This document shows, one piece after another, positions 49,486 to 61,149 of a DNA stretch of 64,000 nucleotides (its first letter is position 1; each line of letters begins with the position of its first letter). Source of the DNA: Cyathus striatus. Its lineage: Eukaryota; Basidiomycota; Agaricomycetes; Agaricales; Nidulariaceae. The notes under the pieces are model-generated. The model ran no database searches and had not been told where the DNA came from. It saw nothing but the letters and a program-made list of their open reading frames with translations. The stretch lies in assembly GCA_025738555.1 (NCBI GenBank), contig JAOVFP010000012.1, forward strand, positions 1,798,001 to 1,862,000, written 5' to 3'. The position numbers and the translations under genes were made by a program.

Positions 49486-50880
49486 GAGCTCTTTACACTT
49501 AGCCATGTGTTCTGTACGAATCTGCGCAGAATCTGTGTGGAATCTGCACAGATTTTTTTCATTTTGGCAGAGGTTTTTTTGGGTCTGTACAGATTCCGCA
49601 CAGATTCCAAAAATTCCGTATGGATTACACAGAATTCCTCGGAATTCCGCATTACAGACCTGAAAATTCTGTACAGATTCTGTTCAGAATCTGTACAGAA
49701 TTTTATTATACTTATTTCCTTGCATGTGACACTCTGCATTAAGCATGACACTAGGTGTTGAGTGTGATACTAGGTGTTGAGTGTGACACTATACGTTAAA
49801 TGTGACACTATAAGCGTGACACTAGGTGTTGAGTGTGACTAAGCGTGACACTAAGCGTTGAGTGTGACACTAAGTGTTGAGTGTGACACTAAGTGTTGAG
49901 TGTGACACTAAGTGTTGAGTGTGACACTAAGTGTTGAGTGTGACACTAAGTGTTGAGTGTGACACATGTGACACTAGGTGTTGAGTGTGACACTAAGTGT
50001 TGAGTGTGATACTAAGCATTGAGTGTGACACTAGGTGTTGAATGTGACACTAAGTGTTGAGTGTGACACATGTGACACTAGGTGTTGAGTGTGACTAAGC
50101 GTGACACTAAGCGTTGAGTGTGACACTTGGTGTTGAGTGTGACACTTGGTGTTGAGTGTGACACTTGGTGTTGAGTGTGACTAAGCGTGACACTAAACAT
50201 TGAGTGTGACACTAAGCGTTGAGTGTGACACTAAGCATTGAGTGTGACACTAAGCATTGAGTGTGATACTAGGTGTTGAGTGTAACACTAGGTGTTGAAT
50301 GTGACACTAAGTGTTGAGTGTGACACATGTGACACTAGGTGTTGAGTGTGACTAAGCGTGACACTAAGTGTTGAGTGTGACACTTGGTGTTGAGTGTGAC
50401 TAAGCGTGACACTAAACATTGAGTGTGACACTAAGCGTGCATTGAGTGTGACACTAAATGTTGAATGTCACACTATACATTAAACATGACACTATGCATT
50501 AAGCATGACACTATGCATTAAACATAACACTATACATTAAGCATGACACTAAGTATTGAGTGTGACACTATGCATTAAGCATAACACTAAGTGATGAGTG
50601 TGACACTATACATTAAGCATAACACTATGCATTAAGTGTGATACTATGCATTGAGAATGATACTATATATTGAGTGTATCATGGATTTTGTATAGTGTGA
50701 CACTTTTCACCTAGGGTTACACTTGACATGTGTGACAAGGCAGCAATGCATAAATCCACACAGAATCCATATAGAATAATCACCTCTAATAATAATAATA
50801 GCCACTATATAAATTCTGTATGGTATCTATACAGGTCTGTACGGGTCTGTACAGACCTCTTGGGGGAGTGTAAATTACTG
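49486..50880. mobile_element. hAT-type element with minisatellite core, 8-bp TSD CCTAATCT
   Basis: The ends are GAGCTCTTTACACT and, read inward from the right, CAGTAATTTACACTCCCCC. CCTAATCT lies at 49478-49485 and 50881-50888, perfect. Both ends are packed with CTGTACAGA, CCGCACAG and GGAATTCCG words. The core (49730-50690) is an irregular array of a 19-21 bp unit, gtgacactaagtgttgagt. Same family as 56949-59035, opposite orientation. Confidence 0.93.
49730..50690. repeat. Minisatellite gtgacactaagtgttgagt
   Basis: Dozens of 19-21 bp units with variants (gcgttgag, gcattgag, gcattaag, ggtgttgag). Variants cluster along the array, as in arrays that grow by local slippage or unequal exchange. 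Confidence 0.92.
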
Positions 50881-50888
50881 CCTAATCT

Positions 50889-51581
50889 TTTATTTTAATG
50901 AAACTTGGAGTCCACTCGCTGTCCCCAGGTCCTTGTACATTCAAGGTGTGAGTTGAACACTTCACTTGTTCATTCACTGGGATCATTGACATTTTTCTTT
51001 CCCCCCTTCAAGTCTAAATGATTTTAGCATGTAATCATAGTGAACAATGGAAAGAACAACTATGGAGTATGGATGGACTACTTATAGGTGCAATTTGAAT
51101 TCAATTGAACAAAGTAACTTCTGTCAAGTGACAGTGTTTCAACTCCGATCTTGTTAGGATGCTGCAAAGGCACTTGTGGTGTAACTGATATGATTAGTAG
51201 GAAATACTGTAGGCTGTATCGATGTTGTTGATAATTTGAACATTTCATTATCATTATTATTCTCGTACCAGTATAAGCTCTTGGTGAGTTTTCAATGCTA
51301 GGGACTCAGTAGACAAACATTTAACAGGACAGTAGTGGGCCTTGCCACTTGCCGGCCTTATTTCTTTATAATATAAAGACAAATACCAGATATTCCCAGA
51401 GCCAGTGCTCTACACCTCAGATGACCGTGTACTACATGTCTACCAGAGCCAAACTGTACTAAGAATTAATTAACACACAGAAATTGTGTCAGTACATCTA
51501 GTATACATGGCTCACTGAAATGTGTGCAATACACTGAATAGATGGGGGTTGTGATTTCAACATATAGGGTAAGGAAGTAAG
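50889..51581. other. Intergenic stretch without a recognisable gene
   Basis: AT-rich, no open frame with motifs, no further transposon ends seen. Confidence 0.35.
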
Positions 51582-51583
51582 TA

Positions 51584-51851
51584 CTGTACTATTTTGACCT
51601 ACTGCTCACACCTATTTTTGTGTGACAGCCCGAACCTTTGTTCAGTGGTCACTAAGGTGTGTGACCAATAGTGTATACTGTTCATAGAAAATTCCTTCCA
51701 CTGAGCATACCCTATAGGAGCTCCATAATTTTTATCCAATTTTCCCTGTACCTCTGTTCGCAACCCTCTGTGACAAGTGACAAAATCCTTCAGCTGTTCT
51801 GTTCATTGCCTGTTGTGATGTGTGACTGAACAGTTGGTCGAAATGGTACAG
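51584..51851. mobile_element. Tc1/mariner-like MITE, TSD TA
   Basis: A 268-bp relative of 12919-13195. The ends are CTGTACTATTTTGACCTACT and, read inward, CTGTACCATTTCGACCAACT, with TA at 51582-51583 and 51852-51853. Non-coding. Confidence 0.83.
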
Positions 51852-51859
51852 TACTTGTA

Positions 51860-53870
51860 GTTGGAATCTGCGAATCTCAGGACACATTTTCCCAAATATG
51901 ATCTTCTGATGTTTATGGACAAGGCTTTCACTGATTACTGCAGGAAGTTAGTTATATGTTGTACCTAGGCTACTTAATCAGAGGCTCTCAGTGACAAGAA
52001 GAGAACTTTACCACATTTTTCTTAAGATGTTTGGATGTTGGAATTACCATTTATTTGCACTGGATGGTTGTGGGAACAAGTGTAAGTAGTCCTTGCAGTG
52101 TGCCCATGTGGAGTTCCACCGCTTATCACTAAAATCACAAACTGTTTTAGCCTTTTGTGGGCTTGAGGTATTAGACACCCTGGGGGTCGTGGTGAGTTGA
52201 CTGTTGACTACATATATATTCCCCATCTTCCTACCATACCAGAGCTAGTAATTCCTCGTTATGACTCAAGACGTGACTATTCAGCAATTGCAAAAACCCA
52301 CTGGTATCCTCTTTTCATCCTTTCATTGTGCCTATGCCACTCATGACAAATGACCTATGTAGATGTTCAGCTTCAGGAGATGATATCACTTTGTGTACGA
52401 GCATACTCTGAGTGTGTGCAAATATGAAGTTTCAGTCTGCCCATTATCTTACTGATATATGATAGATATTGCTACAACGATGATGGTAGGTGGAAACCAT
52501 GATCTTATGGAACACATGTTTAGTGCTACAATCCGAGCTGGGATGATGGAGGGTGAATTTTACGTTGCGACAGTGGATAACGAAAGAAATGTCCTTTCTC
52601 TGGTTCTCTGGTTTCCTCCTGGAGTAAAGTTGTTTGAAACATAGGTTTTGCAATACATATCTATCTGTGGGTATGTATGGATTGGTAACTATGGTCTAGG
52701 TGCAGCAGTTCAGTGTCATATGCACAATATATGATATTCAAACATGCCTGTCTATGGCCAGGAAGATAAGATGTCCAAAAGTTCAAGACAACAGTGTCAG
52801 GTCAGTTCTGGCTCGTGGTCAAACCAGAGTCTCGGGAGTTGGTGCCTGGTGTTGTTTGTCAAGAAATATATGTTTTAACCTCCTCTACTCTACTTACACA
52901 CTCATTAATCCTTAACACATTTAAAAGGCTAATGTAACATGAAATACATACATAGACATAAATGCATGGGAAAGATGATTTTTCAAGATAAGGACCTGGA
53001 AAAGTAGCACTACCGAACAAAAGACAAAAGAGTAGTGCAGCATCGAAAAGTCACTAGTGCCTTTTATGAAATGTGGACTTGGGTTGCCATACTGTGGGCT
53101 CAAGTTGACTACATAAAGGTCCTGAGGTGATATAAAAGGTATGGAAAGCTGGAGCACCATGCTCAAAAGCATCAAAATAATTTGAGCTCCGAGTGTCGGC
53201 TCCTCGGCAGCTCGCTTGTGAACCATCATCCTTGCTTAAAGATGCAGGGCTTAGATTTATTAATTCAGTACCGAGTATGCTAGTAGTAAACTATAGTACT
53301 AATGAGTTGACACACTGAGGATCAAACTCAAGACCACTTGAATGGGTTGGGTAGTAAATTTAGAACAAGTTAATAATAGTTCCAAATATTAATAGCTTCT
53401 CAATTGAACTAGATGTGAAGCACTGATTATCATTGGTAAATATGTAGATTAGTATTAGTAGTAATTATTGAAATTGACAACTACAGTTATAAACCCTAAG
53501 GCCAGCTGTTGCCAGCAAAGCCCACTACCACTTTATTGCTGTTACACGTTCTATTTCTATAAAGTAGTAAGGCCGACAAGTGGCAAGTCCTGTTACATTT
53601 AATAAAGAAATAAAGTGGAGTGACAAGTGGCAAGTCCTGATTTTTGTATCAAGAATGTGTGAATGTGTGAATTTGATATCTATAATAAGAAGTCAATCAT
53701 TATTGATACTGTTGACTATTGACAACAGCCAGGACGGCAGAGCCATTGATCATTCAATATGACTGTGCGTGTCATGCAGCTTCACGTCGCATCGCATCGC
53801 ATGTTTGTTGATATCAACGACAAACTTCTCTTCAGTTCTCCTTGTCCCTCTGCCCTCTGTCCTTGCAAGA
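51860..53870. other. Stretch without a recognisable gene
   Basis: Short frames at 52459-52644 and 52921-53229 (minus, hydrophobic) show no family. GACAAGTGGCAAGTCCTG occurs twice (53575 and 53621). No transposon boundary found. Confidence 0.35.
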
Positions 53871-56220
53871 ATGCCTGAGCTTGTTGAAGGAAAGGCACAT
53901 TACATAACAACAGTTTGAGGACTGGAACACTATGGAGCTGCCCCCTTCAACTTTGATGTGCTGGGTTTGTGGGCTGATCTGACAGTGGCTGAAGCAAAGG
54001 CACAAAAAATCAAAATTCATCTTTTGCAGAAGTTATCATGTACCTCAAGATTTATGCATGGTACAAATTCAGTACAGACTCCTCTGGTGGCAAAGGAACT
54101 TCAATTAACTGCATGAAATCCAAATCCTCTTCCAATTACTTCTCTCAAGATTCGAAGTATCTACTATGCTGTCAGGGCTTTGATCATTGATTTAGGAGAA
54201 CTCTGGCTGAAAGTAAGTTTGCATATTATGGTGAATTGTGGTACATAACCAATCTTTGCTTTATAGCTATCCTACTTGACGCATACATCGATCCAGATTT
54301 ATTCTAGAAATCATTGGGAGAGCTTGTTAAGAGTACAAAAGAATGTAAGTATTCAATGTTGAGTGCAATATTAAACTCTCTTTAATTTAACTACAGAAGC
54401 GAAAATTCTCTGTTGGACTAGCCATTGAAAGCAACAAATTTGTACTAGCATTTGTCACTCATGATATGTTATTTCAGGTATGAGTAATAAGTATTGTACA
54501 CTAAATAATTCTAATTTTAAAAACAATTGTTATAGCCCATTTGGGCGATGTCCAAGGAGAGTCTCAGGGCTGAACTGCCATATGTGTACTCAGAATATGA
54601 CCAATTTCTTGAAGGTGTAGCCAGTTGGATTCAACATTGATGTGATACAGAATCTCGAATGGAAATAGCAGCTTCTGCTGTTCGTGATGTGAAAACAGTG
54701 TGGGTTGGGGTGGGGTCCTACACTGTTAGTGAGATATTTTTTATGGCAAGTGCGATGTATATTGTGAACTTATAGTTAAAAATTACTGATAGCTAGCTCT
54801 TGTATAGGTATACCTGCATGCCTTTGAGAATGTGATGTGTTTGACAGCCCTTCAAGAACTGCATATCTATGTGAAGCCTATTGGGCCTATGCCCACTGTG
54901 CAGAGAGGAAACTTCTGTAAGTTTGTCTACTTGAGCAAGTAAATATGAATCACTAAATTAATAACCATTGCCCAAAGAGGTATTCTTCGTCCTGCATGGG
55001 ATAGGGGCTTATTGGCTCCAACAGCTAATGAATGAGTAAGATATCCAAAGAACTTTCTTCGCATTTATGGAAAGGAGATTTTACACCTTCCATCTCAGTT
55101 GGTTGATTTGGTGAATCTACATAATGTAAGTTAGTCTTCATTATTATATTGTAAGATGTTGACATTATTTGTTTTTAGGAAAAGATAGAAGAACTGGACC
55201 AAATACATAAATATGTATGGTACTGTTCTGATTACAACAATGAACTTCCCGATCCATTTGAGCCTTCATACCTCTGGGAAGCACTTAATATGCCATCCAA
55301 AGTACATCTTGGACATCTTATATTTGGGCATATTACATGGCAAAAGATACAATTGCTGTATAAGCTTCCCATTCCAAACATGCAAGATCCATTAACAAAA
55401 CTGTTTCGCAATAAAGGTATGCTTCAATGTGTTTTTATTATTACAATTTTACAAATGACTACAGAATATTTGGAAACTCTACCAACATATCTTGCATTTA
55501 ACATTCAGAACTCTTTAGAGTTTTCAGATTTTAAAGATAGATCTGATCACCGGCCATTTAAACCTTTTGCATATTCCTCATCTAAAAGGGGTACTCTTTG
55601 GTCATTGATTAATGTCTATCCAGTGAATTCGAAGGCAGATGTAAAGTATGTCAATTTTTTACCCTTAAGTTAAATTTAATTATTTGTGCCTAATTTTAGT
55701 GATACATCTCGTGCTATTCTCAAGAAAAAAACCCCTAAAGCCCATTCCTTTGCAAAAAAGAGTACCAAGAATGGTGTTTCCATTGGACCTCTTGAGTACT
55801 CTGGTAGTGGAAGAGTCTACAAAGCTGGAAGACGAACATTAAGGTAAATTTGTTCAATTTGATTATGGGCTGTTCTTCCTGGTTCTAATTTACTGTGTTT
55901 AAAGATTGCCTGTTCATAGCTACTTAAATGCAGAGCTCAGGCCTTCAGATGTTGAGCACATTGCTTGTAGTGAATGGAGAGCAGAGTTCAATGAACAAGA
56001 AAAGAAGAAAATAGTTAAGAAAGCAGAAAATGAAGGTCAAGAAGTTACTTCTACAGAATTAGAAGCCATTAACTACCTCAAGTTAACTAACAAGGCAAAA
56101 CACCAACGTGATAAAAGAATAGAAGCTGCACTTCAGGAGCACAGGGAGTTGTTTGGTGATCAATATCCCTCTCTGAATTCCTCTTCTACTGATTCTTTGG
56201 AACCACCAACCAAAAAGTGA
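53871..56220 (+). pseudogene. Unrecognised multi-exon gene with four TGA stops
   Basis: The reading opens at 53871 (MPELVEGKAHYITTV) and can be followed through about ten exons joined by GT..AG introns of 45-60 bases to a stop at 56218-56220. Readable blocks: FNFDVLGLWADLTVAEAKAQ, IRSIYYAVRALIIDLGELWL (about 54150), THTSIQIYSRNHWESLLRVQ (54275), KFSVGLAIESNKFVLAFVTH (54395), GILRPAWDRGLLAPTA (54980), YLWEALNMPSKVHLGHLIFG (55270), SDHRPFKPFAYSSSKRGTLW (55540) and a Lys/Glu-rich C-terminal end. In-frame TGA occurs at 53916, 54114, 54638 and 55033. No TAA or TAG lies in the exons I followed. No family recognised. The pattern of conserved reading between stops says it was a real protein until recently. 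Confidence 0.6.
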
Positions 56221-56423
56221 AGGATTAGTGCAGATAAGAGCTTAGTTATATCTGCTATAGAGAACGGAAAGGATAACACAGATATGATTCATACTTTACA
56301 AGTTCATAAATAGTACTACTTTTGGTAGATATTAACTTTTGTTTGTCATGTAACTATATGTGCATATACTTGCATGTTATTACTGCTGTCTGAATATAGT
56401 TTGGATATATAACTTTACTCTAG

Positions 56424-56880
56424 ATGTGATTTTTCAATCAGCATAAGTATGAGGATGGAGCTGTAACATTTATTTCGATGTAATCAGTCTGTAAACACTG
56501 ATGTACCAAAGGATATTGGTTTCAGTGAATTATTTCTTATTTCTACAAGAATCACTATGAAAAATGCATAGATTGGATACATATCTTTACCCTGGATGTG
56601 TTTTTTCAATCAGCACAAGTGTGAGGAAGGAGCTGTAACATATTCGCTTCGATGTAACCAGTCTGTAAACACTGACAAACATCAGCAGCAGCGCACTGAT
56701 GTACCAAGGGATATTGGTTTAAGTAAATTATTTCTTATTTCTAACAAGAATCACTATGAAAAATGCATAGATTGGATACATATCTTTACCCTGGATGTGT
56801 TTTTTCAATCAGCACAAGTGTGAGGAAGGAGCTGTAACATATTTACTTCGATGTAATCAGTCTGTAAACACTAAAAAACA
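56424..56880. repeat. Three tandem copies of a 170-200 bp unit
   Basis: Copies begin at 56424, 56596 and 56795 with ATGTG(A/T)TTTTTTCAATCAGC, about 90% alike. Copy 2 has a short insertion (aacatcagcagcagcgcac). They lie downstream of the decayed gene and next to a transposon. Confidence 0.85.
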
Positions 56881-56948
56881 TCATCTTCAAATCATAAGGG
56901 GGGGTAGGGGAGAGAGAAGGCAGGAAAAACTAGCAAGAGAGAAAAAAG

Positions 56949-59035
56949 CAGTAATTTACACTCCCCCAAGAGGTCTGTACGGATCTGTACGGATCCGCAC
57001 GGAATCCGAAAATTCCGTACAGATCCGTGCGGATCCGTACAGACCCGTACAGACCTGTATAGATACCATACAGAATTTATATAGTAGCTATTATTATTAT
57101 TAGAGGTGATTATTCTATATGGATTCCATACATATTCTGCATGGATTCTGTGTGGATTTATGCATTGCTGCCTTGTCACACATGTCAAGTGTAACTCTAG
57201 GTGAAAAGTGTCACACTATACAAAATCCATGATACACTCAATATATAGTATCATTCTCAATGCATAGTATCACACTTAATGCATAGTGTTATGCTTAATG
57301 TATAGTGTCACACTCAACACTTAGTGTCACACTTAATGCAGAGTGTCACACTCATCACTTAGTGTCATGCTTAATGTATAGTGTTATGTTTAATGTATAG
57401 TGTCACACTTAATGCATAGTGTCATGTTTAATGTATAGTGTGACACTCAACACCTAGTGTCACACTTAGTTACACTCAATGCTTAGTGTCACACTCAACG
57501 CTTAGTGTCACACTCAACGCTTAGTGTCACACTCAACACTTAGTGTCACACTCAATGTTTAGTGTCACGCTTAGTCACACTCAACACTTAGTGTCACACT
57601 CAACGCTTAGTGTCACACTCAACACCTAGTGTCACACTCAACGCTAAGTGTCACACTCAATGTTTAGTGTCACGCTCAACACTTAGTGTCACGCTTAGTC
57701 ACACTCAACACACTCAACACCTAGTGTCACGCTTATAGTGTCACATTTAACGTATAGTATCACACTCAACACTTAGTATCACACTCAACACCTAGTGTCA
57801 CGCTTATAGTGGCACATTTAACATATAGTGTCACACTCAACACCTAGTATCACGCTTATAGTGTCACATTTAACATATAGTGTCACACTCAACACTTAGT
57901 ATCACCTAGTGTCACACTTAATGCATAGTGTCACACTCAACACCTAGTGTCACACTCAACGCTTAGTGTCACACTCAACGCCTAGTGTCACACTCAACAC
58001 TTAGTGTCACGCTTAGTCACACTCAACACTTAGTGTCACGCTTAGTTGCACTCAACACTTAGTGTCACGCTTAGTCACACTCAACACCTAGTGTCACGCT
58101 TATAGTGTCACATTTAACATATAGTGTCACACTCAACACTTAGTATCACACTCAACACCTAGTGTCACATTTATCATGTCACATTTAATGTATAGTGTCA
58201 CACTCAACACCTAGTGTCATGTTTATTGTGTCACATTTAATGTATAGTGTCACACTCAACACCTAGTGTCACACTCAACACCTAGTGTCACACTCAACAC
58301 CTAGTGTCACACTCAACACCTAGTGTCACACTCAACACCTAGTGTCACACTCAACACCTAGTGTCACACTCAACACTTAGTGTCACACTCAATGCTTAGT
58401 GTCACGCTTAGTCACACTCAACACCTAGTGTCACGCTTATAGTGTCACATTTAACATATAGTGTCACACTCAACACTTAGTATCACACTCAACACCTAGT
58501 GTCACATTTATCGTGTCACATTTATTGTATAGTGTCACACTCAACACCTAGTGTCACGCTTATAGTGTCACATTTAATGTATAGTATCACACTCAACACC
58601 TAGTATCACATTCAACACCTAGTGTCACATTTAATGTATAGTGTCACACTCAACACCTAGTGTCACGCTTATAGTGTCACATTTAACATATAGTGTCACA
58701 CTCAACACCTAGTATCACACTCAACACCTAGTATCACACTCAACACCTAGTATCATGCTTAATGCAGAGTGTCACATGCAAGGAAACAAGTATAATAAAA
58801 TTCTGTACAGAATCTGTACAGAATTTTCAGGTCTGTAATGCGGAATTCCGAGGAATTCTGCGTAATCCGTACGGAATTTTCGGAATCTGTGCGGAATCTG
58901 TACAGACCCAAAAAAACCTCTGCCAAAATGAAAAAAATCTGTGCAGATTCCGCACAGACTCCGAAAATTCCGTACGGATTCCGCACGGATTCCGCGCGGA
59001 TCCGTACAGAACACATGGCTAAGTGTAAAGAGCTC
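56949..59035. mobile_element. hAT-type element with minisatellite core, 8-bp TSD GAAAAAAG
   Basis: The ends are CAGTAATTTACACTCCCCC and the complement of GAGCTCTTTACACTTAGCC. GAAAAAAG lies at 56941-56948 and 59036-59043, perfect. It is an inverted, longer copy (2087 bp) of 49486-50880: same termini, same CTGTACAG/GGAATTCCG subterminal words, and a longer core array (57190-58760). It has more CpG in the terminal words (GATCCGTACGG against GATTCTGTACAG), so it looks less decayed. Confidence 0.93.
57190..58760. repeat. Minisatellite gtgtcacactcaacactta
   Basis: Complement of the array at 49730-50690, about 1.57 kb, with higher-order patches such as a block that includes cttatagtgtcacatttaac repeated several times between 57720 and 58690. 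Confidence 0.92.
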
Positions 59036-59206
59036 GAAAAAAGGGGGTGTATGTACAAGATCATACAAGGGGAAAAGCCAAAATTTTAAATCCCAAACAG
59101 GTTACAATGATGTCATGTTGATTTTATGAAAATTCCTGCCATTTCCATTTTGTTTCACCCCCCAAGACCTTACTACCTAAAGGTAGTGGGAATAAGTCTA
59201 TTTCAA

Positions 59207-61143
59207 TTACCATGTACTATCTCCATCACTGTTGTCATCCTCATCTGAAGTAAAGCTAACTTCGATTTCAGGTAAATTATTGTCCTCAAAAGGAAGTGGA
59301 TCATCGACATCCATCATAGCATCCAGTTCAGCTGAATGAGTTTCATCTGAAATAAATTAATTTCAGCTAAAGAACAAATAAAAAAATGGAAGAGATAAGT
59401 ACTAACCAATTCCTCGGCCATTGTTAACACCTCCCATATAATAAGAACCATCTGATGTTGTATTTTCTATTCCACCTTCAAGTTCTCAAAGTCCAGGTAT
59501 TAGTTCATTGTCCATAGTATCATCCTGCATTGATGATTGAATATTATCAGTCCATTGATTGTAATCATTGTGTGGGACTTCATTTGCTGCCTGGACATCT
59601 GTTAAAATCAACAAATAGATGTCCCATACATTGTGTCTTGTAATTTCTGGTGAGTTATGTCGAATATAAATTTCATTTATCATATCAGAAAATGACTTGG
59701 GAACGAGTTCAAACACTGGATGATCTGGTGGTGAAAACAAAGCTCGTGCCTCTTCAACAGCCTCAGGTTGAACTGATATCTACAAATAGTTAGCTGAATG
59801 AAGGTCATTTCAGTGCAGATATACATACTTTGAAGTCTAATACACCATATTCACTAGGATTTAAACAGATGTCATTTGGAACACCATGTGGAAGGATTTT
59901 ATTGTGGTCTGCACGTTTTGCTGAGTTATTAACTCGATCCTTGTAGGCATCAAGCTCTCCCTGTAACCAAGGAATAAAAACCCAATGAAATACCAATCTA
60001 AAAAATATTAGCATAGAATAATGTGTGTAAATGAAAGACTAATGCCTCTAAAGTGTTATCAGGGTGATACCAATCTTCATTAATACCATGATCAAGAATA
60101 TCTTCAAATCTGGGAGTAAATCTGCGTCGGAGCTGTGACCATGTGATCTCAGGCTTTACATTCTTCTTCTCACACATCCAGTGATGTTGGAGTGTTCCCT
60201 TGAGTGAAGGATCATGCCAGTGTCTGAGAAATGTATGCCCATTAGCAATTCCAAAATTTTCTGACCCAGGATCACTCTGAGTAACTAGTGGCATAGCTGT
60301 ACAATATAAAATTCAATGAGATGCTAAAATAATTCATGAATAGAATAGTTACCTTCAATATCATTAATTGCTTCGAGGTAATAGCTAAATATTAGTTTTG
60401 GATTACTATTGGAGTGCCAAACCTTCAGCCAATGTATCTTTCCAGCAAATGGGTCGATGCCAGTGTGTAGTCCAAGACCAAATTTATATTTCCATTTATC
60501 ATGCTGGTCCACCACAAAAATGTCGTTAACACCAGCAGACCACCATTTTTTTCTTCTCAGCCTTCGTGCTCGTTGCTGCCTCATGAGGTCGGCTTCATAG
60601 AGAGCAAAGTAAGTTGTAACAACTCTCCTAGATAGAGTGACAGCAATGTAGTTAGAATATAAGATAATTAGTTCATTGACAAACATACCTTGTGACAGCC
60701 ATATTTTCTTTGTGAAATAGCAGACTGACCATCTCACGAGCACCAGCATTCGGATATTGAGTGCACAAGTGAATCATGGCTTCATGAATACTTTCAACAT
60801 CGTGGTTTTGCTTCTGTGCTCAATATAATCCCATTGTTTCACGAAGTTCCCTGAACCACGTCAATCTGAATTATAGATATCTACTTAAAATGAATATGAC
60901 ATATGATATAAATAGAAATACTAACCCTAGACCATAGCGTGTAACATCCATATGTCGTGTCTGCAGGTAATGGAGTATTACTTTGTCAGAAAGACACATC
61001 TTCCAGTACCTAAGTATATGCTGTGCAACATCATCAATGGGGGCTATAGAAAGTAGATAAATAAAAATTTGAGTAGAATGATAAATAAACATTACGATTG
61101 GGTTTGTGTTGATTTTTTGCTTTTGTTCATGCCATGGTATCAA
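59207..61143 (-). pseudogene. Integrase-core (rve/DDE-like) transposon protein, two TGA stops
   Basis: Conserved blocks in order: DDVAQHILRYWKMCLSDKVI (about 61040), DVTRYGLG then LTWFREL after an intron (60950-60850), MIHLCTQYPNAGAREMVSLL (about 60760), DIFVVDQHDKWKYKFGLGLH (60500), GKIHWLKVWHSNSNPKLIFS (60420), PLVTQSDPGSENFGIANG (60290), IKPEITW-type and RFTPRFEDILDHGINEDWY (60110), then an acidic tail ending in STW at 59207. VVDQHDKW and TQSDPGSEN hold the Asp residues and QSDPGSEN loop expected of an integrase catalytic core. Such proteins are common in agaricomycete genomes and presumably move a DNA transposon, which is inference. TGA interrupts the frame at 60820-60822 and 59486-59488. 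The 5' exon (61143) is uncertain. Confidence 0.72.
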
Positions 61144-61149
61144 AAAAGA

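Noticed and set aside
49730..50690. Regular short repeats that could look like a CRISPR array
   Set aside because: Units are contiguous variants with no unique spacers, lie inside a transposon and the genome is eukaryotic.
51584..51851. hAT with an 8-9 bp duplication (GTACTGTAC/GTACAGTAC)
   Set aside because: The flanks are inverted rather than direct copies, so they belong to the terminal repeats. A TA duplication fits this copy and the 12919 copy, whose removal restores the reading frame.
53871..61143. TGA reassigned to an amino acid (alternative code or readthrough)
   Set aside because: The Plavaka, STAND-TPR, reductase and RING-type genes have no internal TGA, and the STAND-TPR gene terminates at TGA. 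CpG decay explains the stops more simply.
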